From the NCBI GenBank assembly GCA_026003475.1, contig BPHJ01000001.1, forward strand, positions 1,611,189 to 1,675,188: a stretch of 64,000 nucleotides of DNA. Direction: 5' to 3'. Below the pieces are notes generated by a model. That model made no database searches and had not been told where the DNA came from. It was given only the letters and a program-made list of their open reading frames with translations. Positions within the stretch are counted from its first letter, which is position 1. Each line of letters starts with the position of its first letter. Made by a program: the position numbers and the translations under genes. Shown here piece by piece: positions 9,698 to 17,895 of the stretch. Source of the DNA: Candidatus Kapaibacterium sp. GTDB taxonomy: Bacteria > Bacteroidota > Ignavibacteria > Kapaibacteriales > NICIL-2.

Positions 9698-9727
9698 CGT
9701 CAGAGCAAGGATGTGTGTGGAACCGTA

Positions 9728-9737
9728 GCACAATTTA
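9728..9737 (-). promoter_or_regulatory. Putative -7 promoter box of metH (TAAATTGTGC)
   Basis: The minus strand reads TAAATTGTGC about 30 bases before the metH start. It resembles the boxes before the sigma gene (TAATTTTGTGC) and leucine dehydrogenase (TATCTTTGTGC). Assigned by similarity only. Confidence 0.35.
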
Positions 9738-9780
9738 TGCTGCTGACACCTTCCCTGCCTCCGAACGCTGTCTGCATGCC

Positions 9781-10491
9781 TTACTCTTTCGCACCGTAGG
9801 CTCGGAGAAGCTTGGCTACTTCTTCAGTTTTTGCGAGCATCAAGGCAGTCCTCCCCCAATAATCTCGTGCATTCACATCAGCTCCACGGTCCAACAACAG
9901 CTTCACCATGTCCGCATGGCCTTTTTCTGCATAAACTATCAAGGCGGTCTTACCATTATCGCCTTGTGCATTCACATCAGCTCCACGGTCCAACAACAGC
10001 TTCACCATGTCCGCATGGCCTTTTTCTGCATAAACTATCAAGGCGGTCTTACCATTATCGCCTTGTGCATTCACATCAGCTCCACGGTCCAACAACAGCT
10101 TCACTATGTCCGCATGGCCTTTTTCTGCAGCAACTATCAAGGCGGTCCTCCCCCAATGAGCTCGTGCATTCACATCAGCTCCACGGTCCAACAACAGCTT
10201 CACTATGTCCGCATGGCCTTCTCCTGCAGCAACTATCAAGGCGGTCTCCCCCTGTTCGTCTTGTGCGTTCACATCAGCTCCCATATCCAACAACATCTCC
10301 ACCACACGCGCATTTGTTCCCTTTGCAGCATACATCAATGCCGTCTTCCCGCTCTGGTCCCTCTCATCTGGAGAGTGGCCTGCCAGCATGGCCTTCGCCT
10401 TCAAATACGCATCCACATACTGGAACGCGTACCACCCACCACCACCAACGATGAGCACCAGCGCTACGAGCACCAACCTTTTCCTTGTCAT
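9781..10491 (-). CDS. Membrane-anchored ankyrin-repeat protein
   Basis: A 236-residue protein with an N-terminal hydrophobic helix (residues 5-18, LVLVALVLIVGGGG) that could anchor it in the inner membrane or act as a signal peptide. Five to six ankyrin repeats follow, of the consensus type GKTALIVAAEKGHADIVK / LLLDRGADVNAR, 33 residues per unit, ending with a capping LLRAYGAKE. Ankyrin repeats bind proteins; the partner is unknown. The repeats are nearly identical at DNA level with an exact 99-base period, so copy number probably changes by slippage or recombination. It has its own putative promoter (10530-10538) and lies between metH and sixA on the same strand. Confidence 0.9.
   Translation of the reverse strand: MTRKRLVLVALVLIVGGGGWYAFQYVDAYLKAKAMLAGHSPDERDQSGKTALMYAAKGTNARVVEMLLDMGADVNAQDEQGETALIVAAGEGHADIVKLLLDRGADVNARAHWGRTALIVAAEKGHADIVKLLLDRGADVNAQGDNGKTALIVYAEKGHADMVKLLLDRGADVNAQGDNGKTALIVYAEKGHADMVKLLLDRGADVNARDYWGRTALMLAKTEEVAKLLRAYGAKE
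9871..10365 (-). repeat. Five tandem 99-bp repeats encoding ankyrin units
   Basis: The word attcacatca (gttcacatca in the last unit) recurs at 9871, 9970, 10069, 10168 and 10267, a strict 99-base spacing. The unit beginning at 9970 is almost the same as the one before it; the outer units carry more substitutions. Each unit encodes one 33-residue ankyrin repeat. Confidence 0.9.
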
Positions 10492-10529
10492 ACGCTTCTA
10501 CCAGCGATGATACACACGATTGGTTTGGT

Positions 10530-10538
10530 GCGAATATA
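10530..10538 (-). promoter_or_regulatory. Putative -7 promoter box (TATATTCGC) of the ankyrin gene
   Basis: The minus strand reads TATATTCGC 39 bases before the ankyrin start. The same nonamer occurs upstream of the small Cys-rich gene (22226-22234) and the YgjP-like gene (36825-36833). No -33 TTG is evident at the usual distance. Confidence 0.4.
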
Positions 10539-10610
10539 TCGCGCTGACCAATGCCACAGCGTAGAATGCATCCACTGCGGTGGTCGGACGCACGCCCTCA
10601 GGCAACTTTC

Positions 10611-11105
10611 TCAGCTTTCAGCAGGCGTGCGGTAGTGCTCTATCGAGCAGCGTTGCGGCAGCACGTGCGCCCAGCTACTGGCCTGGCAGCGTAGCACAGC
10701 TATTGCACACGTCGGCATCGGTGCGTGTGCGGTGCCGGTAAGCGCATCGCGAAGCTCGCTGATGGAGGGATTATGCCCGATGAGCGCAACGGTTTCCCAT
10801 ACTGGCTCGAACGACCAAATCACCGCCCACACTTCATCGAGCGATGGTAGGTAGAGCCGATCAACGTATTCGATCGCTGGCGGCACCGGTTGCCAGAAGC
10901 GCATGAGTTCCTCGGCAGTCTCTCGTGTGCGGCGTGCAGGGCTTGCAATCACGCGGTCAACCGAAGGAATGATTCCGCCGAGCCACTGGCCCATTCGCTG
11001 CGCATCCCGCTGACCGCGAGGACTGAGTGCACGATCGAAATCGCGGGTGTTCGCCTTCTCGGCTGGTTCTGCTTTTGCGTGCCGTATCAGGATGAGTCGC
11101 TTCAT
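10611..11105 (-). CDS. sixA: SixA-like phosphohistidine phosphatase
   Basis: A 164-residue histidine-phosphatase-superfamily protein. The catalytic signature LILIRHAKAE starts at residue 4, with His9 as nucleophile. Further superfamily positions are the second-loop Arg in SPARRTRETAE and His in ALIGHNPSISEL. Small size and the RHAKA variant fit SixA, which removes phosphate from phosphohistidine on phosphorelay or PTS proteins; another small-molecule substrate cannot be excluded. Its ATG overlaps the stop of the patatin gene by four bases (ATGA), so translation is probably coupled. Confidence 0.85.
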   Translation of the reverse strand: MKRLILIRHAKAEPAEKANTRDFDRALSPRGQRDAQRMGQWLGGIIPSVDRVIASPARRTRETAEELMRFWQPVPPAIEYVDRLYLPSLDEVWAVIWSFEPVWETVALIGHNPSISELRDALTGTAHAPMPTCAIAVLRCQASSWAHVLPQRCSIEHYRTPAES

Positions 11106-13738
11106 TGGATTCGAAGACCAATACTGAAATAGCCAAGGATCGGCCCCGATGCAATGTGGGTTGGGGTACCGAGAAAGTAGAAGGCTCGGCCAATCGAGAA
11201 GCGCGTCGGTCCGATTGGCGTATCGAAGGCAAGCGCTATCCCGACCCCATGCTTGAGATTGTCGAGTTTGATCGCTTGCACCTGCTGCCAGATGGCGCCG
11301 AGATCGTACCGCACCGATACATAGCTTGGGAAGAGCAAGTCCACCGGAATCCGAAAGCGATACTCGACCTGACCAAGGAGCAATTGTCGGCCGCGTTCTT
11401 CCTCTTCGCGCATACCGTAGAAAAGGTCCTCACCCCCAAGGTTGAACGACTCGGCCAAGGGTAGCGTATTCGACGCAATCCCAAACCGCAGCCCCCAACG
11501 GAGCGTGTGCAGCGGCGCAAGGGAGGTGGTCATCCGCAAGACACCTTCGGTTTTGAAAAATTGGAGCCACCCTGGCGCATCGAGCAGCGTTCGTTCAAAT
11601 CGAAGACTCACGTACCTGCCGTGGAGCGGAAAGTCAGCGCGATCTTCATCGTCGAGCGTTGTTGCCCACCCAATGGCAAGCAGTGGTGCAAAGGCACGCG
11701 AGGTTCGATAGTCCCCCAACTGAAAGCTTCGCTGATGTTCGTAGCGGAGAGTGATGGCGATTTTGCCAAGCGTTTCAACATTGCTGCCAATGGCTGCACG
11801 AATGCCGAGATGCTGTTCGATACGTTCACCGTCACGGACCCGCTCGTAGCGGTTCGCCGGCAGACTGTCGAGCGAGCGGTAGAGGTAGATGTTCCGTGCG
11901 TCCCAGTAGCCTTCGGCGCTGGCTGTCCAATAGCTTTCGAGAATCCGCGGGGCGTCCAGCCGTAGCATCGCAATGCTATTTCGTCCACCGCCACCAAGGC
12001 GTGCAATCACACGAACTCCGCTCGAGGCCGCATTCAACTCAGCTAGTTCGATTGTTGGCTGAACATTCCGTTCATTGTCAATGCGCCCGCCGATACGCAC
12101 AACTTGACTTCCACGCTCCCAGACGCGAACGCGGAGAACGACGCCATCACTGGTGCTATCGAGGTACCGCGTCGAAAGCTGCACGGCACCGAAGAGGTCC
12201 GTGGCAATCAATCGCTCCCAGCTCTCCACGAGCGCTGAGGTGCGGAGAGCTTCGCCTGCCCGTACCGTGAGTTCGCGGCGTAGAGCAAGGTCGGTCGCCG
12301 ACCGATTACCAACCAACTCGACTGCGACCAACCGACCACTATCGAGCAGAGCATGCAATGTCTGCGACGCCGTATCGAACCGCAACCGCAGGCGTGCCAT
12401 CGCAAAACCATTCTTGCGATAGAATCGGCCGAACGCATCGGTGAGCGAATCAGCAAGCTGCTTTGAAAACCAAGAGCCAACCACCGGTGCAAGCTGGGAT
12501 GTGATGTAACTCTCGGTTGCCTGCACTGCTCGAATGCGCCGAGCTGGAAGCGGAGCAATTTGCAGCGTCTGGCTCTCTGGAACGTTGCGACACTCAACAG
12601 CACCATACTGCCGCACTGCGTGAAGGATAGCGTGCAACCGGTCGGACGCATCCCCAGCAGCACCATTGGCGACAGCAACAGCCGATGCAGGCCATTCCGC
12701 GTGCTCGCTGCGACCACCACCCACGATGCTGCGGAGTTCGGCTATCTGATACTGCTCCAACTGGCGTTTCAACTCGACGATCGCCGCTTGGCACGCATGT
12801 TCGCCTTGAGCAACGAGCCAATCGAAGCGCGAAAAATCCAACGTGCTGTGATCGCCGAGATCGGGTGTAATGGTCAGCCACGCTTGCCGTGTCGCCGATT
12901 GATTGAATCGCTGCATCATCAACGTCACCACCTGGTCGGCAACGTTCCATGGCTTGTCCAGCAGGGACGATGGCAGCAGTGGCGAGGTTGTGTTGACAGC
13001 AACAATACGTGTGGTTCCAAATTCGCGTAGTGCAATGCTGGTGGGAATGTTGGCTAACAACCCTCCATCAACGAGCACCAGAGAATCCATCCGCACCGGA
13101 GCATAGCGGAGCGGAAAAGTTGAACTGGCACGGACAACAGTGGCAAGATCGCCCCGACGGAGCGCAACACTTTCGCCGCGCACCAAGTCCGTTGCAACCG
13201 CACAGAATCGGAAGCGCAGAGCATCGAACTGGCCACTGCACTGGTACGGCGCCTTCCAGAAAAGCTCGGCCAGTAACTGTTCCAAGCGCTGCCCTCCGCT
13301 GACCGCTTCCGGTACGACGGGACGGAAATTGTCCATCCGGAACGAGACAACCGTGCGATCGTACTCGGCTTTCTGATCGAGAAAGAGGTCGCTGCGCGTT
13401 CGTTCATCCCCCAAGCGGAAAAGGGACTGCCAATCAATGGTGCGGACGAGAGAATCAATCTCATCAGCGGTATAGCCAGCGCACCAGAGACCGCCGATGA
13501 TGGCACCGATACTTGTCCCCACGACTGCCGATGGATACAATCGCTCCCGCTCGAGCACGCGGAGCACACCAATTTGCGCGATACCACGCGCTCCACCGCC
13601 GCTGAGAACCAGCACCCATTGTGGTTGTTCAAGGATGCGCTCATCCACCACCAGAGCGGGCGCAGGATCAGTCTGCCCTGCAAGAAGCGGCACCCAGGCC
13701 AGATGCAGCCACAGCGCGATTCTAGCGACGTTCTTCAT
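11102..13738 (-). CDS. Patatin-like phospholipase fused to POTRA and outer-membrane beta-barrel (type Vd autotransporter)
   Basis: An 878-residue protein. ATG at 13738 gives a signal peptide (KNVARIALWLHLAWVPLLAGQ). Residues 40-240 are a patatin phospholipase domain: oxyanion loop LSGGGARGIAQIG, nucleophile elbow GTSIG (Ser76) and the catalytic Asp in DGGLLANIP. A POTRA-like segment follows (about 430-560, including VAVELVGNRSATDLALRREL), then a C-terminal 16-strand-type barrel of the Bac_surface_Ag family ending in FSIGLRIQ. This patatin-POTRA-barrel order matches PlpD of Pseudomonas and FplA of Fusobacterium, where the barrel displays or releases a lipase at the cell surface. The start overlaps the SDR gene by 17 bases and the stop overlaps sixA by four, a tight operon. 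Confidence 0.9.
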   Translation of the reverse strand: MKNVARIALWLHLAWVPLLAGQTDPAPALVVDERILEQPQWVLVLSGGGARGIAQIGVLRVLERERLYPSAVVGTSIGAIIGGLWCAGYTADEIDSLVRTIDWQSLFRLGDERTRSDLFLDQKAEYDRTVVSFRMDNFRPVVPEAVSGGQRLEQLLAELFWKAPYQCSGQFDALRFRFCAVATDLVRGESVALRRGDLATVVRASSTFPLRYAPVRMDSLVLVDGGLLANIPTSIALREFGTTRIVAVNTTSPLLPSSLLDKPWNVADQVVTLMMQRFNQSATRQAWLTITPDLGDHSTLDFSRFDWLVAQGEHACQAAIVELKRQLEQYQIAELRSIVGGGRSEHAEWPASAVAVANGAAGDASDRLHAILHAVRQYGAVECRNVPESQTLQIAPLPARRIRAVQATESYITSQLAPVVGSWFSKQLADSLTDAFGRFYRKNGFAMARLRLRFDTASQTLHALLDSGRLVAVELVGNRSATDLALRRELTVRAGEALRTSALVESWERLIATDLFGAVQLSTRYLDSTSDGVVLRVRVWERGSQVVRIGGRIDNERNVQPTIELAELNAASSGVRVIARLGGGGRNSIAMLRLDAPRILESYWTASAEGYWDARNIYLYRSLDSLPANRYERVRDGERIEQHLGIRAAIGSNVETLGKIAITLRYEHQRSFQLGDYRTSRAFAPLLAIGWATTLDDEDRADFPLHGRYVSLRFERTLLDAPGWLQFFKTEGVLRMTTSLAPLHTLRWGLRFGIASNTLPLAESFNLGGEDLFYGMREEEERGRQLLLGQVEYRFRIPVDLLFPSYVSVRYDLGAIWQQVQAIKLDNLKHGVGIALAFDTPIGPTRFSIGRAFYFLGTPTHIASGPILGYFSIGLRIQ

Positions 13739-14609
13739 AGGACTGGCGCATGCCCAACAGCAGTGGAAGCATTGCCTGTTCATAGCTTCGACGGCTGGCA
13801 AGTGCCATCGCAACAAGTTCTTCAGAACCGTCGTGGGTAAATACATCCGCCCCCGGCGGCGATTCGATGACCGAGATGATTTTCTGTGCCACATCGGCTG
13901 CACTCATCATTCGCTGCAGTGGTGCACGTGGAATTCCGCGCTCCCGCGCAATGGTGCGTGACCGGGCAATACCATCGGCGAACAGATCGCCAATCGGCAT
14001 TCCTTCGGTCGCCGATGCCCACTCGGTTTCGACACCGGCAGGGCACACCACCGTTGCCTCAACGCCTGTTTCAACAAGTTCGGTCCGAAGTGCTGCAATG
14101 AAACCAACCACTGCGTGCTTGGCGGCGGTGTAGGCAGCATTGTATGGATAGGCTATCTTCCCAGCGATACTGGAAATGGCAACGATATGTCCGCGCTGCT
14201 GTGCCCTCATGACTGGCAAGGCCGGACGCACCAAGTACCAGAGCTGGAAAACATTGACCGCAAACATCGAATAGAGTTGCTCGCTTGGGGTATCCTCGAC
14301 GGCGGCACAATGCCCACGCCCTGCGTTGGCGATGAGCACATCGAGTCGCCCGTTATAGGTGTCGAGCGTTCGTTCGATAAAATCGGTTGCTTCTTCTTCA
14401 ACCGAGACATCGGCAACCACTTCGAGCACCTCAGCACCCAGCGAGCGTGCACGCGCTGCGACGTGTGATAGCCGCTCCCGCCGGCGTGCACAGAGTGCCA
14501 GCCGCACTCCCCCCATCGCAAGCCGCTCGGCAAGAGCGGCACCGATTCCTGACGAAGCACCACTGATGGCAACAACAGTTTCCGGACTAAGCTTGATCGC
14601 GTTCTGCAT
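13722..14609 (-). CDS. Short-chain dehydrogenase/reductase (SDR family)
   Basis: A 295-residue classical SDR oxidoreductase, NAD(P)-dependent and cytoplasmic. It shows the Rossmann nucleotide loop ISGASSGIGAALAERL (residues 15-30), CARRRERL whose arginines suggest NADP(H), NAGRG, the catalytic Ser in VAISSIAG and the catalytic YTAAKHA pair (Tyr and Lys). The C-terminal extension is slightly longer than the 250-residue norm. The substrate cannot be told from sequence. It lies 44 bases after acyP and overlaps the patatin start by 17 bases, so a lipid or acyl substrate is plausible but unproven. Confidence 0.9.
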   Translation of the reverse strand: MQNAIKLSPETVVAISGASSGIGAALAERLAMGGVRLALCARRRERLSHVAARARSLGAEVLEVVADVSVEEEATDFIERTLDTYNGRLDVLIANAGRGHCAAVEDTPSEQLYSMFAVNVFQLWYLVRPALPVMRAQQRGHIVAISSIAGKIAYPYNAAYTAAKHAVVGFIAALRTELVETGVEATVVCPAGVETEWASATEGMPIGDLFADGIARSRTIARERGIPRAPLQRMMSAADVAQKIISVIESPPGADVFTHDGSEELVAMALASRRSYEQAMLPLLLGMRQSYEERR

Positions 14610-14653
14610 GGAGATGGTCGCAATGGTTGGTCAAGAGCCACACACGAGCGGCA

Positions 14654-14944
14654 CTACCGCTCAATGCGAAAATCGTGATACCGCCCACTCGGGGTAATCC
14701 ATTCGATCGTTACTGCTTCGACGGCTGCATGGGGCGGACCCTGCCAGCAGCGATCGTGCAACTGTTCAATCGCTCTGCGTGGTCCTTCGACGGTAACGAT
14801 AACCGTCCTGCCATCGGGCGCATTGCGGACAGTTCCCACTAGTCCCAGCTCGGTTGCTACGCGCAGCGCGAACATGCGGTATCCAACTCCTTGGACACGA
14901 CCACAAATTGCAAGCCTTGCAGCAGCCAGTTCCGGAGCACTCAT
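14654..14944 (-). CDS. acyP: Acylphosphatase
   Basis: A 96-residue acylphosphatase, a small cytoplasmic enzyme that hydrolyses carboxyl-phosphate bonds. The diagnostic phosphate cradle GRVQGVGYRMF supplies catalytic Arg23, and Asn41 in GTVRNAPDGRT is the second catalytic residue. Length and ferredoxin-like layout are normal for the family. Its ATG overlaps the stop of the VWA-OmpA gene by four bases. Confidence 0.95.
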   Translation of the reverse strand: MSAPELAAARLAICGRVQGVGYRMFALRVATELGLVGTVRNAPDGRTVIVTVEGPRRAIEQLHDRCWQGPPHAAVEAVTIEWITPSGRYHDFRIER

Positions 14945-16320
14945 TTGGCAATGATCACCACCTCGGTACGACGATTGAGAGCACGACCGAATTCGGTTGC
15001 GTTGTCCGCAATCGGACGGCTATCACCATATCCAACCGTTTGGATACGTGCTGGCGAGATACCTTTCTTTTTGACCAGGTATTCCTTGACGCTTTCAGCG
15101 CGTGCTTGGGAGAGCCGCACGTTGAACCATCGTGCACCACGGTTGTCCGTGTGACCCTCGACCCGGATCGCCACACGGGGATTGTTTTTCATGAATTGTG
15201 CAAGCACTTCAAGTTCGGGTACATCCTCGGGCAATTGTGCACTGGCAGTTTCGAACAACAGATTCTCGATGATGAGCTTTCGACCTAACTCGACGACAGG
15301 AATTGTTTTTCGCACCAGCTCTTGCCGCCGCTGGTTGAGGATCGCAACATTGATCGAGTCGGGGATTGCCGGAAGATCGGTGCGGTAGGTAATCGAGAAT
15401 AGGTTCGTTAGTTGCGTCGAGTATGCGTTCAAAATGCGTGCGAACGATTGCCCGATATCGAACATTACCCCGCGCGTTGCTTTGGCAATGGTGTCGTATT
15501 GAACAAGCACTATCGGTGCGATGCAGAAGGTTCGCACATTTGCCCGCTGGAGCAGCTCGATAGCTGATTGGGTAGTCAGGTCTGTGCGTCCGTTGCCATG
15601 CTCACCGGCTTGGTGATAGGGTGCGTCGGTAATGAGAATTGCGACCCGATTTGCCGAGGGACGGTAGTCGAGCTTTGTTGCCTGTCGCAGTGCTTCCAAG
15701 GCGTTTTCTTTTTCGTCGAATCCTCCCCAGGCGCGCACCCGTGAAACCCATTCGATGAATTCGTTGACGTCGCTGGTGAAGGGATACACCTTCTCGATCA
15801 CATCCGAAAACAGCACCAACGCGAGCCGATAGTCAATGCCGCGTGCGAGCAAACTCCGCACAAACTGCGCGATGTTATCCCGAACAGCGTTGATATGCAC
15901 CTGCATCGTTGCCGTAACATCAAGCACGACGACAATATCAACGGGCACCCGTTCTTTGATGCTGAGCTTGGCGACCGACAGGACCTGTTTTTCGACACCA
16001 TTTTCGACCACGATGACATCCTCTTGACGGAGGGTATCGAGTGGATCACCATTGGTATCGACCCCCTCGACGATGAGACTGACTTCAGGATAGTGCTTGA
16101 TGTCAACATTCTGGATCGTTAGGTGGAAGCGTTCGCTTTTGGGTCGAAGTTGCGTCTGGAGCAATACCTGTTGCGGTTGCAACGAATCACTCTCGGTATC
16201 AGCGGCGATAACTATCCCTGGCCAGAGAATACACCCAACGAGCATGGACACCACTCCCCACCAGAGCAGCGCAGAAACAAACCACGACTGCGGAACAAAC
16301 AGAGCACGGGCATGGCTCAT
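14941..16320 (-). CDS. Envelope protein with VWA domain and C-terminal OmpA peptidoglycan-binding domain
   Basis: A 459-residue protein. ATG at 16320 precedes a hydrophobic leader (SWFVSALLWWGVVSMLVG); upstream in-frame starts cover a non-conserved-looking tail and the terminator region. Residues 75-280 form a von Willebrand A domain with a MIDAS variant DVTAT in place of DxSxS, the second metal loop AWGGFDEKENALEAL and ITDAPYHQ. Residues 340-459 are an OmpA-family domain (FETASAQLPEDV, IRVEGHTDNRG, LSQARAESVKEYL, VGYGDSRPIADN, NRRTEV) that should bind peptidoglycan. The protein therefore probably anchors a periplasmic adhesion or scaffold domain to the wall. It lies downstream of the GldM-like cluster, behind a terminator-like hairpin. 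Confidence 0.85.
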   Translation of the reverse strand: MSHARALFVPQSWFVSALLWWGVVSMLVGCILWPGIVIAADTESDSLQPQQVLLQTQLRPKSERFHLTIQNVDIKHYPEVSLIVEGVDTNGDPLDTLRQEDVIVVENGVEKQVLSVAKLSIKERVPVDIVVVLDVTATMQVHINAVRDNIAQFVRSLLARGIDYRLALVLFSDVIEKVYPFTSDVNEFIEWVSRVRAWGGFDEKENALEALRQATKLDYRPSANRVAILITDAPYHQAGEHGNGRTDLTTQSAIELLQRANVRTFCIAPIVLVQYDTIAKATRGVMFDIGQSFARILNAYSTQLTNLFSITYRTDLPAIPDSINVAILNQRRQELVRKTIPVVELGRKLIIENLLFETASAQLPEDVPELEVLAQFMKNNPRVAIRVEGHTDNRGARWFNVRLSQARAESVKEYLVKKKGISPARIQTVGYGDSRPIADNATEFGRALNRRTEVVIIAK

Positions 16321-16410
16321 CGCTTGATGACAATAAAAACTCGGATGATGGGTACAGCAAACAATTGCAAAACTATGGATTGCAGTCGCCTGTCCAGTTG
16401 GAATGCAGAA

Positions 16411-16443
16411 AGCGGAACGCATGGTCAATCCTTGCGTTCCGCT
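16411..16443 (-). terminator. Hairpin terminator downstream of the 16494-17876 gene
   Basis: A perfect 11-base inverted repeat (AGCGGAACGCA / TGCGTTCCGCT) with an 11-base loop. On the minus strand it is followed by TTCTGCATT, a weak T-rich tail. Its place, 50 bases after the stop at 16494 and 90 before the VWA start, fits a transcript end between the two groups. Confidence 0.6.
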
Positions 16444-16493
16444 TGGTGTTCGGCTGCTTAGGTAAAGAGCACCACCAGTACCTGCCGGCAGTG

Positions 16494-17876
16494 CTATCGT
16501 ATCGTCAACCGCAGAACCGGAGAGATCATGAAGAAATTCTTGATTTCCCACGGTCGTGACTCGCTTCGGAGAGGTGTCGAATACTTACCCTCCAAGTAGA
16601 GCCACTCGCCAACGAGTGGAACATACGCACGCGCAAAGAGCATTTGGTTTGCATACTGCACGGCCACACCGAAGGGAAACGTTGACTGGCTGCGATATTC
16701 AATGCGTGCGTAGAGCCAGTCCGCGGCAGTCGTCGGGTGGTAAAGTTGCAAGCCTGGCACATTCCGCACCAGTGCCGTATCGCCTGATTGCATTCGGCGA
16801 TATGCCCATTCCTGCACCTCGGTGTAGCAAACACCCAGATCGAAGCGGAAGAAGTTTTCCGGATGTTTCGGATCGAGCCACCAGTTGTAGAACAGTGCAG
16901 CATTCCCTGTTGTCCGCAGCACCGGAAGAACCGTTGTGGGATCAACGCCTGCGGTTCGCCGCAACTCGATCTGGCGCTCCAGTGATGGGGTGTATCCAGC
17001 CCAGGTGTCTTTTTCGGCTCTCCCACTGGTATCTGGACCGGCGATCGGGAATTCTACATTGAAGGTCAACCCAAACGGCGGATGGAATGGCGCATGGATG
17101 TCCAGTCCCAAGGACGCTTTGCCGGGGTTAGCGTTGAGCTGCCGAGAGGGCAAAAAGCTCAGCAGCCGGTTGGCTAAACCTCCACGAAGGCGGTAGGCAC
17201 CGCCGAGACGAAAATTGATCAGGTACGGAATCGGTTTGCTGCTGACCGGGTCGGCATTCTCGTAGAGCGGGCGCTGCAGTATGATCCGCGATTCCCCCGA
17301 GGACCAAAAGTGGTAGCCGATATTATCGGTACCCAGAATAGACCGAATCCAGAACCCCGTACCACCGATTTTGAGTGCTTGCTCGAATGCAGAAACAGAA
17401 ATCGAATGCGCCACATCGGTAGGCAGCATAAAGTCGGTAATCACTCGGTACTGCCGTTCACTCGGTGGCGTTTCGGGAGGAATGTCGCGGTAGCAGTAGG
17501 GACGCAACGGATCGCTGAGCGTACCGGCCAGCTTCCGCATGTAGGCATCCACTTCCGAGGCAACGAAGTACTCTTCTCCGCACTCGACCAGCAGAATTGT
17601 GTAGTAGTCATTCGGATCGCTCTTGGGAGCCGCCGTAATGACGATGTTCTGCATGTCGAGCTTTTCCTTGTCGCGCCCGTAGAGAATGAACGTCTGACGG
17701 ATCTGCAATTGCAGGTTCGGTTCGCAGACACGCCACCGGGGGAAATAGCGCACAATTTCTGGGTCGATGGTCTTGAGCGCTTGCATGATAGAATCGCGCT
17801 CGGGGTCCTGTGCTCGAAGTGGCAGCGTCCAGGCGAGCGCGATACTGAGTGCCAAGTATCCAAGGATTCGTTTCAT
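16494..17876 (-). CDS. Putative outer-membrane protein, unknown function
   Basis: A 460-residue protein with a signal peptide (MKRILGYLALSIALAWTLPLRAQ). The middle and C-terminal parts alternate aromatic and polar residues (YLINFRLGGAYRLRGG, LYARIEYRSQSTFPF, YLEGKYSTPLRSE), as in transmembrane beta-strands, and the end MISPVLRLTIR resembles a final strand. No catalytic motif is visible. AAAAGG lies seven bases before the ATG, and the gene starts 19 bases after the preceding 578-residue outer-membrane gene, so the two are in one operon with the GldM-like gene. Not recognised as a named family. Confidence 0.75.
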   Translation of the reverse strand: MKRILGYLALSIALAWTLPLRAQDPERDSIMQALKTIDPEIVRYFPRWRVCEPNLQLQIRQTFILYGRDKEKLDMQNIVITAAPKSDPNDYYTILLVECGEEYFVASEVDAYMRKLAGTLSDPLRPYCYRDIPPETPPSERQYRVITDFMLPTDVAHSISVSAFEQALKIGGTGFWIRSILGTDNIGYHFWSSGESRIILQRPLYENADPVSSKPIPYLINFRLGGAYRLRGGLANRLLSFLPSRQLNANPGKASLGLDIHAPFHPPFGLTFNVEFPIAGPDTSGRAEKDTWAGYTPSLERQIELRRTAGVDPTTVLPVLRTTGNAALFYNWWLDPKHPENFFRFDLGVCYTEVQEWAYRRMQSGDTALVRNVPGLQLYHPTTAADWLYARIEYRSQSTFPFGVAVQYANQMLFARAYVPLVGEWLYLEGKYSTPLRSESRPWEIKNFFMISPVLRLTIR

Positions 17877-17895
17877 TGCTTACCTTTTCGCGTGG

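Noticed and set aside
9870-10365. CRISPR-like array from regular repeats
   Set aside because: The 99-base period has no spacers and is in frame with ankyrin repeats.
14610-14653. Promoter or terminator between acyP and the SDR gene
   Set aside because: Only 44 bases, with no hairpin and no TAnnTTTG box; read as within one operon.
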